Source of the DNA: Omphiscola glabra
Taxonomy: Eukaryota; Mollusca; Gastropoda; Lymnaeidae
DNA: 64,000 nt
Assembly: GCA_964017045.1 (NCBI GenBank)
Contig: OZ024798.1
Span: 33,017,050 to 33,081,049 of the forward strand
Direction of reading: 5' to 3'
Below the pieces are notes generated by a model. It had not been told where the DNA came from, made no database searches, and worked only from the letters and a program-made list of their open reading frames with translations. Positions 1 to 22,395 of this stretch are shown one piece after another. The translations under genes were made by a program, and so were the position numbers. How positions within the stretch are numbered: position 1 is the first letter of the stretch; every line of letters begins with the position of its first letter.

Positions 1-2450
1 CATCAACAATACATTAAATAAATTGAGCGGTACACTTACATTGCCATTCTCTAGAACCTGTGATGTCTTGCTAAGCCAGTTTTTCTCTCTCACGTCCTCA
101 GAACAAACCCCGTCTTATAGGAAATGTTAAAATTTGGCATTACAGTAGTGATTCCAAGGGATTCGTTACGCTCTTGTCACTTGACCTCCACATATATAAA
201 CATATCGCTACCACATGTATCTACTCTTTAGTATACCCAAGGCCTTAAGCTTGAACGACGTAAGAAGAACTGGTTAATAAGCGGAGTTCGCCTAATTATA
301 TGAGTAGGTGGGGGGGGGGGTGTTTGGCTGAGATTTTTATTACAAAATGTGAGTAGCGTAGTGAGTTAAAAATGTAATGCAGCTCAAAGATTATAAAGAT
401 GGGGCGGGGTGCTTATGTTTCAAGACTAAACTCTTACAATAAGTTACATATTACATTGAAAATTATCAATAAAATATCTGGGCTGGTGCGGTGGAAGGGG
501 GAACAATTATTTGCTTTGGCCTGGGGCGTAGAGTTGAGTCAATCCGGCCCTCTGCTGTATTGTCATTTGATGATTGCCGCTATAAGGTGTTTCTTGGTTA
601 CTTTTATTGCCGTTTTATCGTTTGCTTTTTATTTAATTTTTTTTTATTATTTTTTTTTTTGGCAAATTTATTAGCAGTTTTAAAATATATTTCTTACTTA
701 AGTGTTCATAGGAAATATAAAAAAAACAAATGTTTGAAGAACAAACTATTATGAAATGCACAAGACAATGTCGTTATAAGGTGCTTTGAAACTATTATAA
801 GAACATCTGGCTGTTCGATGCATAAAGCAAGGTCGTTATAAGGTTGGCTTTAAAGCGCTGCTTAAGGGATGACAAATTATTTCATCTAATTTTCTAGTTC
901 ATTGGCTCATGTTGTTTTGACCGCAGGCGGTCCCCGAAACCCCCACTTTGGGGAACACTGAGCTAGAATGATCGCACATAACGTCTTCATTTATGTCAGT
1001 AACTGTTCCATCTCAAGATGATCAGAGCTTTATATTTTAAAAATACGTTTTGTTTTGTTAAATGTTACATGCAATGAATTCCCCCGTTCATGATATGGGT
1101 CTATTGTTGGGTCACTTTGAGATCCACTTCATTACGAGTCGACTTTACCATCCAGTTGTATTCAAAGATGGTGACCAATGTGTGGTCTGTGTACTAATAC
1201 GGACAAATTGTTGTATGGCCACAGCACCAATGTGTGGTCTGTGTACTAATACAGACAAATTGTTGTATGGCCACAACACCAATGTTTTGGTTGATGGCTC
1301 TGGGGCAGACGGCGTGACGAACTAATTCAAACAAATTGTTGGATGGCGACTTTGCCTATTTTTCTAGCTCATAGCCCTAGACCAGAAACAGCGCTGTAGA
1401 AAAGCTGGTGTTTTCCTCCTCTCTGTATTTAATGGGGGGGGGGGGCAGTAAATCCGATCTCCCCGGTGTATTTTTATATGGACATTGGATGTTTCAAGAT
1501 GGATGGATGTTTAATTGGAAGACAAGAATCTTCACATGATGTCCGATGGGGGAGGGAGGAGTGGGCATCTAATGTCATTCACTGGGCGGGGGCGATTTGC
1601 TCTACAAGAGATTTGTCTCGGGATTTACCGTCTTAACGGCGGTGTTTGTTGTTGAGAGGGGTACATTAAAAAAAAGTGGAAGAGTGAAAAAAAAAGTATG
1701 TTGCGTGGCCATTTATGAAGATGCGAGATGGAGGTTGGACATCTGGATTGGTGTCATTTGTGGGACAGGAGGGTCGGTCAGGAATATCTGTCTCTGTGGA
1801 ACTGACTGAATTTTAATCATTTAATAAAATTAATTAAACAACCTTTAAAAACAAAGTTTTTCGTATAAATCCATTTGTAAAATGTGATATCGAGCAATGG
1901 GGGCGGGGTTGAAATTTGACAAAACATGCATACAAGTAACGCACTTTACAAGAAGCCCAATTAGTGCCCCCCAGGCACGCAACCCGCAAGTGTTTTTAAC
2001 ACCCCTGAACTACATTAATATTCTAGTTACCCACCCGCTTTTATACCGCATATTTATTTCAATAACAGTTTTAGAAAAACGAAAGGAAATATTACGCACC
2101 AAATGCCTTATTTCCCTTTTTAAAAAAAAAAAAAAAAGAATCTCATTTAGCGCAGTTATGGGGAATTTCGGTTTATTTTTTCCTTAGAAAAGCAGGAAAA
2201 AAATTTGGGGGGGGGGGGGGGGGGTTGGGATTGGGAAATGGGGCTGAAAAAGTAATAGAATGTTTTGTCATCGGCAACGAGTCGATGTGCCAAGTTTCAG
2301 CTCGATAGGTTGACGGGAAATTGGTTAATTAGCCGTCCGAAAATTTTGCCACAAAGAAAGACACGAACAAAATCGAATGTAATATAACGTTTTATTTTAA
2401 AAAAAACAGTTCGTTAATTAACTCGTGGCACCTTCTCATTTTTCCCTCAG
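1..2450. other. Intron upstream of first visible KCNQ exon
   Basis: No coding exon is recognised here. Because the first visible channel exon begins at S5 with a clean acceptor at 2449-2450, this stretch is most likely the preceding intron. It holds G homopolymers near 311, 1434 and 2206, a 52-bp tandem duplication (1174-1284), a hAT-like terminus ending at about 959 (CCCCACTTTGGGGAACACTG), and a stretch near 2260-2385 that looks like an interspersed repeat tail. Short open frames in it look like chance. Confidence 0.6.
1174..1284. repeat. 52-bp tandem duplication (two copies plus a start of a third)
   Basis: The sequence ACCAATGTGTGGTCTGTGTA recurs at 1174 and 1226, and a third partial copy starts at 1278, giving a 52-bp period. 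It includes a shared segment ending in GTTGTATGGCCACA. It lies within the probable KCNQ intron and has no recognisable coding function. Confidence 0.8.
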
Positions 2451-6796
<4,346 letters not shown>

Positions 6797-9700
6797 ACAA
6801 AAGTATGAATGGTGTTGCTTTAGTAAATTATTTCGTTAAAGTATAGGTGGTAAAGTTTACAAAATTACAGATCTGAGCAATGTTGAAGCCAAGACTGGTA
6901 TTGCTGCTGGACTTGCTATGGCTAAAATTGTATGCATGATTGAAGCTTTACATGTGATCAAAGGTACAGAATTTCAAGCGCTTAAATAGAAAGGTCAAAT
7001 ATGTATATATATTTTTTTGTATTTTTTAGATTTATGGAATAGTCATCTATTTTACAGTTACGTTAAAATGGATCAGAAGATGCTAAAAAAGCTCACTATA
7101 ATACAATAGCAAACTCAATAAATACAATTTTAAAAAGAAAGTCATAGGAGGAGCTGAAGAAAGTATCACAGTGGGACATAACTGTTGTTAAGTCAAGTTC
7201 TAGCCAGGGGCTAAGCTGATGTTGAAAGTCTTCAAATAAAATTCAGGGCAGAGACTTAACCAATGTTACATGGCAAGATGAAAGTTTTGGCATCTATATA
7301 TTTAATATGTTTGACTATGTCGAATTTGAAGCTTGTTTTGCGTGGAGAAATAAATGTGGAGCTGGAGTATAATTAATGCTGTAAAAAATTTAATTACCTT
7401 TGAGAAAGTACTGCAAATTCTCTGACTAAGATGCACAAGCCATAGATAACTCTTCATTGATTTAAAAGTAATAAAAGCAAATATGGATGAAGAATAAAAT
7501 ATTCCTTTAATATGAATGCCTTTAAAAATATTTAATAATGATGTGTGCTATTAAACAAATATATTTTTTTCAAGCTGGGAAACTCTTCGAAGTGTTAAAT
7601 AATTAATATTACCTTAATTGAAGCTTCTCTCCCTTCCATTAAAAAAACTCTTTTCCCTTGACACATTTGATTCCATTAACAACAATTCCAAATGTCTATT
7701 AATTGTAACATGAGAATATAATTGAATCAATTTTTTTTATTCACATTGCTTTTTCAAAACCTGATAATTCAGTAACATGGACAGAAACATTGTTCTCTAC
7801 ATTCCTATAATCTCAAATTCAATTTGATGTCTTTATTTGTAATATAAAACTTAATTGTAGAAATTACATTTACATTGGGGGAGTTTGGCAGAAATTAGAT
7901 GGAAACAAGAACTGTCTTAGCTTTATTTTCAATAATGTGAATTCAGAGTCTGAATTGTATGCCTAGAGCTGGATACTGCAATTCTCATTACCAATAGTTT
8001 ACAGAGTAGCATTTTTTTAAATGAAAGTTATATGATTCTGATGTTACATCCCCACTATAACCTAGGTAGATGAATTTCATTTATTTTAGTTAATGTATTT
8101 GTTAGGCGCCCATCATAAAACAATATTCACACCCAAGACTAAAACTAAAAATGCTGTTTAGGTTTTCATCTCTAACTCAATTTAACTTATTTTTTTCTTA
8201 AATTTAGGGTTGATTTTTTCTAAGTTTAATATTTATTTTAATGATGATAATCTCATCTTGAAATTATTATAGGTATTATAGTGTGCCTTTGCATCTCGCA
8301 GTGTCTGGAGGTTTTAATTTACTTTCATTTCAAGGGAGATTCTCAGAATTTTTCTATTCTTATTCATTTAAAATCAATTACAATTTATATATCTTATGTA
8401 ACATTATATTATGCTTTATATCAGCTCATAGATGCAAAGTAGGGACTCATTTTAAAGTATATGAATAAAACGGAAGTTTTTAAGATAATGATATTCATAA
8501 TGTGTGGCTTCAACCTTATTATTATGATTATTTTTAATTTCACTACATCACTGCAAAGAAATATGTAAATTCAGAAGAATCAAAAGTAAAGTTTTCACAT
8601 TATCCTGTTTTAAGTACATTTACTTAATTTTATATTTAATATTTATAAGATAAATCTATAACAATAAGTAAATATTTTGTAAATTTGTTTGAGCTGGTGT
8701 ACTTTGCAAACATTATTCCATGACATATTAAGCTGGACTTGATATGACCTATGGCGTAGCTTTAATATGAAGTGCACAGTCTACAATTTTTTTGGTTTTC
8801 ATGCCTTTCATTAAGAAGCCAATGTATTTCCCATATATTTTAACTTATTTGTGGATTTTGATTTTTATATAAGTTTATATAGTTTTTATAGGCTTAAATT
8901 ACGAGGTTCAATTACTTGTAAATACATCATAGCATATTGAGAACTTTTTAAACAACTATTTCTCTTGCTTCCTTTGCAAACTAATGAAAAGCTTATGATT
9001 TGAATTTCAAATTTTTAAAAGCAGAGAATTAATTATGGTAATTCCTTTTAAAATGTTAACTGACCAAGAGGGTAACAAAGTCATATGGTTAATTTTGGTG
9101 CAATTCCATACATAATGTTCTTATTGTTATTTTTGTGCATACATTTTGTTGAACTTTTATCTGATTTAAACTTAAATGATGATATTTTTGTTATCATATT
9201 CAAGATACCTTCATATCTTACCAGAAGCATTGCATTTCAATTTTATTCATGCATGTAATTTTATAAATTTCAAATGTTTTTAACACTTTGATTGTTGCAT
9301 TTTAAAGCTTTTTAAAGAACATTTTCATCTCCTATTTCTTGTACTTTAACCAAAGTAAAAATGTATTCCCTGCACCTCTGTAGTAAATGGCTTTTATAGC
9401 TATGACTTCCACATAAATTGGATGTAAAGTATTATTTCTAAGCTCTTAAATGTAGATGTTAATTTTAATTTGGTTATTTTTACTGCCATATTTTTTAGAG
9501 TTGAGTTGTTGTTTTTTAAATTAAATATTAAGTTATTTTCTAAAAACTTTTTTGTTATAAAAGAATAATGTATTATTATATAATTTAAATTATGTAAATA
9601 TATTATTATAAAAGTAAATTTCCCATAAAATCTGATAATAATTTAGATGCATTAGGTGTTTCAACTGTTAAAGATGACTTTCGTTTCATTTAATTCATCT

Positions 9701-11849
9701 ACCTCGTCTAGAAAAGCCCAGTCAGTAGAAATATTCCTGTCATTATAAGATAATATAATTGTGTTGATTTAAGAGTCGAGTTTATTCCTTTTAATTAATG
9801 TTTCCAATATTTAATCAAAGGTTATTTCTAGTAGGAATGTCTGATGACAACTTAAAATATTTAAATCTTTATAAAATAATTCAGATGTTTAAGTACTGTG
9901 CCATGGTGTTTAAATATAGCACTAAGGGAAAATCTTAATTTAAAGAATAGTTTAGTATTTCATCCTGAAAAGATTACTACCTTTTAGTGTTTTTTTATTG
10001 AGTTGTCGCATTTGGATGGTTAGACAGCATATAATTTACTTCATTAAAAATTATTTCTGATGATTTAAAAAATAACAATAACACTATTTTTTTTTAAACT
10101 CACATTATTTAGTGGCCTCTATTTAAATATAAAATACATTACTTTCTAATGATTGGTAATATTATATAAAATTATTATTTATTTAAAAGGCAGCTATTGA
10201 TCCTTTTAAAACAGAAATTACTAGTAATTTCAGAAATTACTAGTAATTTCTAATTATTGCAGTTTTTAACTGTAAATATATGTATTATCTAATTTCAAAT
10301 AATACAAAAGTTACAAGACTGCACAATATTTTTCTACAAGATCGTATCTTTGGTTAATATAATAGTTGTTTTTTTAATTCACTGCAAAAAAAATGATTAC
10401 TTATTCTAATAGTTTCTACCAAGGGTTTTTTTGTTGCTTTTTTTTTGGAGATAACATTTTAAATTTTCCTCTTTTTTCAATAAACAATTAACTTATGTAA
10501 AATACTTCAGTCAGCGAAAAAAAATTCTGTTAGATAAACAACTAATTATTCTAAAATCTTGTTCAACTTCATTGAAAAAAAATGGTAAATATTTAATTCT
10601 TTATCACAACCTTCAAGATTTGCACTTTGATATTGTCCCCATTTTACAAGAATCCCTAAAAAATCTGGTTTGGTTTGTGTCTTGCTGAATTTGACCTCAA
10701 TGAGCTAAAAGGGAAATTTTGTTTCTAAAATTAAGTGCTGTTGCATCATATGTGTCAGGCAGTTTATAAAGAAGTTGGCATGATTTGATTATTAACCCAG
10801 ATGTTTTATTTCCACTGAGCTTCAGACTGGCATTCAATGGAACTGGTTTAAAGGGAAATAATGCAACATTTATTTCAGTACCTACAGAATTGCAGCTTAG
10901 AATAGGTTCTGTTGACATTTGGATCCCAACAAATACACAAAATTTTTAGGGTAAAGCTCCTCATAAAGTCAATGGAAGTTCAAAAAAAATTTTAGTCACT
11001 TTAATGTACTTGTAATTTTTAAGCATAAGAGCAGTGAAGGTTTTATGGATTTAGGAGGTTGCTCATGGATTTTATTTTAATACAAAATTTTGTTCGTCAT
11101 CTAATTAACATGGATTTGTTTTAAAAATTATATGAAGAACGTTTTCATACACTGCCCTTTATTATATTTCAGTTTTACCTAATAGAAACTTTAAAAACTT
11201 CAGCCCTCTGTTGTTATTCGCTGATTCATAAGAGTCAAAGTTGTATATCCACAAATCAAGTTTCATTAAAAAACATAATTTTTTTAATTAAATTGTTCAA
11301 ATATGTTATTCCATTTGTTAAAATCTGTGTATGAATTTGTTTTTAAAAATGGTTGCTGGGAGTACAAGATATTTATTGACTAGTGTGTCTGTTTAAGGGA
11401 AAATTTTAAACCTTGGATACAAAGATTTTTCCGCTCCATTATTTTTTTTTTTTTTTTTGATGTTTATTGAAAATAATTGTCAATTTCGTACCATATTTAT
11501 ATAATATCACTAGTCAGATAGTGTGAATTTACTGGTTCATCTGGTTAAATAAGTTTTGATGATACTTCACCTTCAAAAATCTTCAAAATGTTATATCAGT
11601 ATTATTTATCTAAGCCATTATTTAAAAAATGGTGACAATATGAATCCACAAATGTTTGCTGATAGCATAAACTGCTAGCTACTAATCTATAATGGGTCTG
11701 CCAGAGATAGACTTTGAATAAGTTAATTAATGAACCAGTATGTACACTATTTAATGTGGATTCATATCATTTTGTGAATCATAAAATGTCATTAGCTCAC
11801 TTGTGGCACACCATTTGAAGAACTAGATGGAAGAGATAAAATACCAACA
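6797..11849. other. 3' UTR and intergenic DNA after the KCNQ gene
   Basis: Very AT-rich sequence after the channel stop codon, with several AATAAA-like hexamers, so part of it is probably a long 3' UTR. I find no exon with protein-family similarity on either strand. A short duplication (AATTACTAGTAATTTC) occurs around 10215-10250. A 73-codon open frame on the minus strand at 10697-10918 resembles nothing I know and is not called. Confidence 0.5.
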
Positions 11850-12586
11850 CAGTGGTACCTCGACTTACGAACTTAATTTGTTCCTGACTTTGGTTTGTAT
11901 CTTGAAATGTTTGTATCTTGAAATGTTTGTATCTTAAAACCCAATTTCCCATTGCATCTTACAGGAAATCATTTAATCCGTTCTCAGATTAAAAGTTGGT
12001 TATTTTATCAAATGATAAAAAAGAAACCCCTTCCCCCACCTTTATTAACAAATTGGAAAGAAATAGATCAGTACTCAGATGAGGCATTTTTAGGCTTTTA
12101 ATATGCATTTTGTATACTATTGAACATTTTTATTTATAAACTCTGGTTTTACATGATGCATATGTCTGTAGTATGAAAATCACCTTCCATTAAATTATAA
12201 AATTAAAATTCCTTGTGCGCCTGTCATTGCGTCTTTATTCCATTTAAAGCACAAAAGAATGCATACATACAGTAGATATATATTTAATATAAACCTTAAT
12301 AACTCTTCACTAATGGTATTGTTTGATTACACAAATACCGAAATAGATACATAAAATAAGCAAGTATGGCAGCATCCATCACACACACCACTCATTGCAT
12401 CATATTCATAAAACAATGTGATGTAGTAACAATAAATACCACAGGTATGGAACGCCCGAAAGTGTAGTGCATCACAGTTCATATCTCAATTCTAGGTTTG
12501 TATGTAGAGGTCAAAATGGGATATGAAAAAAGTTTGTATCTCAAAAAGTTTATATGTAGAGCAGTTTGTAAGTCGAGGTACCACTG
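11850..12586. mobile_element. pogo/mariner-like non-autonomous DNA transposon (MITE)
   Basis: Terminal inverted repeats CAGTGGTACCTCGACTTACG (left, from 11850) and the complement of GTAAGTCGAGGTACCACTG (right, ending 12586) bound a 737-bp element without a transposase frame. Repeats of TTTGTATCTTGAAATG lie just inside the left end. A TA follows the right end; the left flank reads CA, so the TA target duplication appears to be degenerate. CAGT ends with TA targets fit the pogo/Tc1-mariner group; that assignment is inference. Confidence 0.8.
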
Positions 12587-12595
12587 TATTTGTAA

Positions 12596-12660
12596 AATTA
12601 AATCTGTCTCTCTCTCTCTTTCTATCTGTTTATTTCCCTCTCTCACTCTCTCTTTCTGCA
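12596..12660. repeat. TC-rich microsatellite
   Basis: An interrupted run of CT/TC dinucleotides immediately follows the transposon end. Simple-sequence repeat with no further feature. Confidence 0.7.
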
Positions 12661-12848
12661 TTGGAGAATTTTAAAAAGAAGAAACTCCCATTATAATCAA
12701 CTGTCATTTCATTAGTGTTATTGTTTGTAATGGAAATTGCTGCAGCCTTTTTTAACATTAAAAGAAATATGGTTAAAATGCCTTTCTCAACTTTAATTAG
12801 AAATTAAGAATATTTAGCAAACAATTTAGTGAGCCACAAATACTAACC

Positions 12849-13037
12849 GGAGTGTAGTTGCTATGCACCAGAGTGTAGTTGCTATGCACCGGAGTGTAGT
12901 TGCTATGCACCAGAGTGTAGTTGCTATGCACCGGAGTGTAGTTGCTATGCACCAGAGTGTAGTTGCTATGCACCAGAGTGTAGTTGCTATGCACCGGAGT
13001 GTAGTTGCTATGCACCGGAGTGTAGTTGCTATGCACC
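12849..13037. repeat. 21-bp minisatellite, nine copies
   Basis: Nine consecutive units of GAGTGTAGTTGCTATGCACC plus an A or G. Two unit types alternate, ACC-GG and ACC-AG. Because 21 is a multiple of 3 and the unit contains no stop in several frames, both strands show short open frames; these are by-products of the period, not evidence of a gene. Confidence 0.95.
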
Positions 13038-13094
13038 TAAAACACATGACTCTTGCTAATACAGGACATTTTAATACCCCAAGAAGAGGCCGAG

Positions 13095-13738
13095 CGAGCT
13101 GAGTGACTCATCTGATGAGCGAGCTGAGTGACTCATCTGATGAGCGAGCTGAGTGACTCATCTGATGATCGAGCTGAGTGACTCATCTGATGAGCGAGCT
13201 GAGTGACTCATCTGATGAGCAAGCTGAGTGACTCATCTGATGAGCGAGCTGAGTGACTCATCTGATGATCGAGCTGAGTGACTCATCTGATGATCGAGCT
13301 GAGTGACTCATCTGATGAGCGAGCTGAGTGACTCATCTGATGAGCGAGCTGAGTGACTCATCTGATGAGCGAGCTGACTCATCTGATGAGCGAGCTGAGT
13401 GACTCATCTGATGAGCGAGCTGAGTGACTCATCTGATGAGCGAGCTGAGTGACTCATCTGATAAGCGAGCTGAGTGACTCATCTGATGATCGACCTGAGT
13501 GACTCACCTGATGAGCGAGCTGAGTGACTCATCTGATGAGCGAGCTGAGTGACTCATCTGATGATCGACCTGAGTGACTCATCTGATGAGCGAGCTGAGT
13601 GACACATCTGATGAGCGAGCTGAGTGACTCATCTGATGATCGAGCTGAGTGACTCATCTGATGAGCGAGCTGAGTGACTCATCTGATGATCGAGCTGAGT
13701 GACTCATCTGATGAGCGAGCTGAGTGACTCATCTGATG
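13095..13738. repeat. 25-bp minisatellite, 26 copies, each carrying an AP-1-type site
   Basis: The unit is CGAGCTGAGTGACTCATCTG followed by ATGAG. The span of 644 bp equals 26 units with one shortened by 6 bp. Every copy but one contains TGACTCA, the consensus TRE/AP-1 heptamer, inside the partial palindrome TGAGT-G-ACTCA; the exception reads TGACACA. Variants GATGATCGA and CGACCTG are interspersed. It lies intergenic, between the convergent KCNQ and BDH2 3' ends. Confidence 0.95.
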
Positions 13739-15038
13739 CGGCAAGGGACCCACACAGAAAAGGGCAGGGTAAAACTTAATTAGCACATCCCTGGAAATGT
13801 TCAAACAAAGGCTCTGGAAGAATAGGACTACTATTTTCAGTGGCACGAATTGAAATTTTGAGTCAGGACTGATAAATCAGAACATACTGAATTTATGGCA
13901 TTACACAAAAAATGAGCTTGAGTTGCCTAAAGCCTTACACAGAATGGGCTGCACAAATCAATATGACATATTTTGAATGAAAACTGACAACACTAAAACT
14001 CCATGTGACTAGAATGAACTGAATTCAGGCAAACGTAACATGTTTAATCAAACCTCTTTATCTTGAAAGCATTCAGTGATATAAGAGCTGTACAAATAGA
14101 AAAGGTGGTTGGGGGGGGGGGGGGGAAGTTGTAATCTTTGTTTTTAAAAACCTCACCACTGAGCTAGTTATTTCTACATGATCACTGTGATATAAGAAAT
14201 CTGGATAATAGGATTCATAATAATAATGTGAGCATCAGGGTTTTACAGAACAAGGATTGGGGTCAAGTTAACAAAAAAAATTTAACTCTGTTGCTTTGTT
14301 TCAGAATAAAAAAAATATTTCGTGCTTTGCATTGTCTTTTTATTTTCCTATGACGACTCTTGTAGATTACTTATGGTACCATCTCAGCTGAATTTTTGAG
14401 TGCTTCATCATTAACTGGTTGCATTAATTTTTTTTTTTTTTTCTACCTTACCCAAAAATAAATGTAAAAAAAAATGGATAAAAAGATCACATAAACGGTA
14501 GCTGGATTTTGGGGCAAGGGGAATTTTTTTTTAAAACAATTTTATATAAATAATTGAATCTAATTGCTTTGGCTTTTAAAAATTCTAATCTTTATACAAA
14601 GTCAAGTCACCAAATGTACAACAACAGTATTTTTTTTTAAATTGCATTTTGTGCAGCTGCAAGCCATAGGGTAGCCCTACACACATTATATATTTCTGGT
14701 TTTTTCTATTAAAATTGTATAATATTCAGTTTCTTTTTAGATGAATGTTGTTATGACTTTGCTTGCAAATATAAGGGAAATGCTGGATAATTAAATTCTC
14801 AAACCTTCTAACTCGAATTTGTAGATCTTAAATGTTGGCAAGTTCTTTAGTGATTTTCTTAAAGACTCAAATTGAAACCAAAAAAAAATTATTTAAAACA
14901 AAATTTGGGCTAAGGAAACAACTTAGTAAAGAAATCAATTGTTCGAGGAAGATGTCTAAGTAGTTTGCTAGTAATACATGAAATGATAAAGTTACAAACA
15001 TAAAACACCACATTTATTTCTCTCAGTTATTTTTCTAG
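13739..15038. other. Intergenic, no gene seen
   Basis: AT-rich sequence with a run of about 17 G at 14109-14126 and several T/A homopolymers. I found no exon or structured element beyond these. Confidence 0.5.
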
Positions 15039-15192
15039 TACCGTATTTTACGGACTATAAGACGCTCTTTGTTCTTCGAAAAATTGCCTCCAAAATTCAA
15101 ATGCATCTTTAATTAATATAAATGGTAAAATTGTCTTGTTTTATTTAAATTGCTTAAAATGTGCGTCTAATAGTCCGTAGTAAAATACGGTA
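15039..15192. mobile_element. Short MITE with TA target-site duplication
   Basis: Inverted termini CCGTATTTTACGGACTATAA (left, from 15041) and TTAGACGCACA-type complement ending TAGTCCGTAGTAAAATACGG (right, to 15190) bound about 150 bp. TA dinucleotides flank both sides (15039-15040 and 15191-15192). No coding capacity. The terminal sequence CCGTATTTT..GGACTATAAGACGC is of a type seen in many animal genomes; family assignment is from recollection. Confidence 0.85.
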
Positions 15193-15978
15193 ATTCATTT
15201 AGAGAAATTTTATACCTATTGTTTTAAAATCCCTTCATTGAGTCCAGGTGTGTCAGTAAATATTAAATTGTCTTTAGAATGAAAAAAAAAAATTTTTTTT
15301 AGATTAAATACTTTTTTTTTTAATCTCCCACTTTTTTACTGAAATATTAGATTTGACTGTCTTGGTTCATTTTACAAATTAAGTATCTTTGTAGGAAATC
15401 ATTTTCAGTGTAAATAGCCAAAAATAATACATTTTTTGCAAGAAAACAAATATCACAACCATAACTGATTTATACTGAAGACATTTGTGATTTTAAAAAA
15501 ACAAAAAGCATATGAACTACAAAATAATAATTATTTATGCTATTTATATGTTTCAAGAGGAACTTTTTTTATAAGTATGATATTGTGTTGTTGTTTTTTT
15601 CTAAATGCAAGTTCTACTTTGAAAGTCTTGTACTTTTACAATTAAGATGTGAAGATTGTTTTTTTTTCTAATAATAGAGTTTACTTTTTATGGCTTTAAC
15701 TTAAGCATCAGGTGAAAGTAGCTTAATATTCATTCTATAAAAAAGTTTGAGAACTCCTGATGTACACATTATCAACACTTATTATTTAGCTATTTGATTT
15801 TGTTTGACATGTCACCCCCTCCTCCCACACACACAAGGCAGTGAAATGCCACTCTCACACATTATTTAATCCATTCTAAAACAGAGAAATTATTAAGTTA
15901 AATGGGTAATCTTTTAAATGCTCCACCCTCCATCTATGATCAAATCTTGACCTATTATGTTATTAAATGGGTAATCTT

Positions 15979-20804
<4,826 letters not shown>

Positions 20805-21452
20805 GCTTGTCTTGACTGGTATTATTATGTTTTCAACAAATCTGAAACGTTTTTTTTTTTTAAATCGTATTTACACATTTATGGAATATAACTATAATGA
20901 TTAAGATTATCATAAATGGAAAAATATAATATACGAAAAGCAGTGTAGTTAAATTTCCTCTTATGTTTTGTGCACTTTCTGCATGGGAACGCATCAGAAA
21001 CAGAAAACTGGTTACCACTTAACTTAATAAGAGACTTGTGGTATGAATCTAAAGAATATTTAGTTGGGTTTAATTTTGTTTCTAGATATTATAATATTAT
21101 TTATTAATGTGCAGTAAATGGTCCCGCTATTTTATGTGGTATTGCTTATAATCAGACTAGACTACACGTATTACCTACTTACTTACCTCGGGGTAAAATA
21201 CCTCTCCCAACTATTTCACACCCTCGGTTTGGCTAAATTATTTATTGTGACTACAGAAACACTAACAATGTGTGGTGCTTCTGTGAAACATATGCTTGAC
21301 ACCAATGATGCCTTATCTGATTAAACACGGTTAGTCCGTGACCTTTGGCCGGTTGGGGAGGGGAGGGTAAGCTGATACTGATAGCCTTGCATATTTTGAG
21401 CAAGCAGCACGGCTTACGATTCAACCTCAAAATGCTATGCATCATACCAGGT

Positions 21453-21645
21453 CAGTGGTCGGCAAACTCATTAGTTAAAAGAGCCAAAAATCAGCAGCAG
21501 AACGATTAAAAAAAATTAGAGCCAATTTCTTATCAAGAACCTGTCAAAAACCATATTTTTCGGAGTCAAACCCGATTTGTGGCACTCAGATCGTTTAAGA
21601 GCCGCATGTGGCTTGCGAGCCGCGATTTTCCGATTTTTGTAAAAT
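21453..21645. mobile_element. hAT-like MITE fragment (copy 1)
   Basis: The left end CAGTGGTCGGCAAACTCATT is followed by AGAGCCAAAAATCAGCAGCAG, then by GAGCCGCATGTGGCTTGCGA. The same order of blocks is found in the more complete copy at 30777-30973. The right inverted terminus is not recognisable, so this copy appears truncated or decayed. Confidence 0.7.
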
Positions 21646-22140
21646 AATCAACAACGGTAGCCTACCCTTTATTAGTTGTAAGAACTATGGATCTGAGCTT
21701 CATAACACTGAGTCAGTAGGCTACCACAAGGGTATGGTCGTGGTAATGAAAAAGGGCGATGAGCTACAACAATGAGCATGGAGGGAAACATAAACTCTCG
21801 CAATAAACCGGTTGAAGATTATATATGAATTCAACAAACATGACTAAACGCATTTCCTGTATAACTGGTATTTGGGAACAGGTTGAAAATATGTGACTGG
21901 TGATAAATCACTATCCGTGTAACGTACTTCAGTTAACATTGAAGATATGGCCAAACATGGGTTAAAATGTGTGACAGGACGTTTACGCTGTCATTTGAAG
22001 AGTATTACTGAGTGTGGATAAATCACGGTGTATAGCCTACCTGGCATTTTTGGCAATATGGAATCCCAAAATAAATTATTTCCGATACAAGACGTTTTCA
22101 ACTTCATATAAATTATATTATAATACAACACATTACAATG

Positions 22141-22395
22141 AAAGTTGTGTACCTGAACATATGTAGGCCTACTCCTTCCACGTCACAAAGTTATCATGTT
22201 TGTTACTGTACTAATTGAACGTCAAATGGTTATCAGATATACTAATTCAACTTCACTAAGTCAACAGTTCTACTCACTTAACGTCACAATGATCAGTTGT
22301 ACTCATTCCACCGCACAAAGTCATCAGTTGTAGGCTTCTCATTCAACTTCACAAAATCAACAGTTGCATTCATTCAACTTCACAATGTGACAACG
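22141..22395. repeat. About 40-bp degenerate tandem repeat
   Basis: Units built on CATTCAACTTCACAAAGTCA with CAGTTGTACT recur six or seven times with substitutions and small indels. Several contain ACGTCAC, a CRE half-site. Upstream of PDXK; no coding frame. Confidence 0.65.

Noticed and set aside
10697..10918. 73-codon minus-strand open frame as a small gene
   Set aside because: No family similarity that I can recognise, no splice or start context, AT-rich intergenic setting.
12797..13102. Opposite-strand open frames over the 21-bp array
   Set aside because: Both strands are open because the unit length is a multiple of three. Not coding evidence.
13095..13738. Hammerhead ribozyme motif (CTGATGAG in every 25-bp unit)
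   Set aside because: The unit lacks the GAAA core and is too short to form the three stems. Only the CTGATGA string matches.
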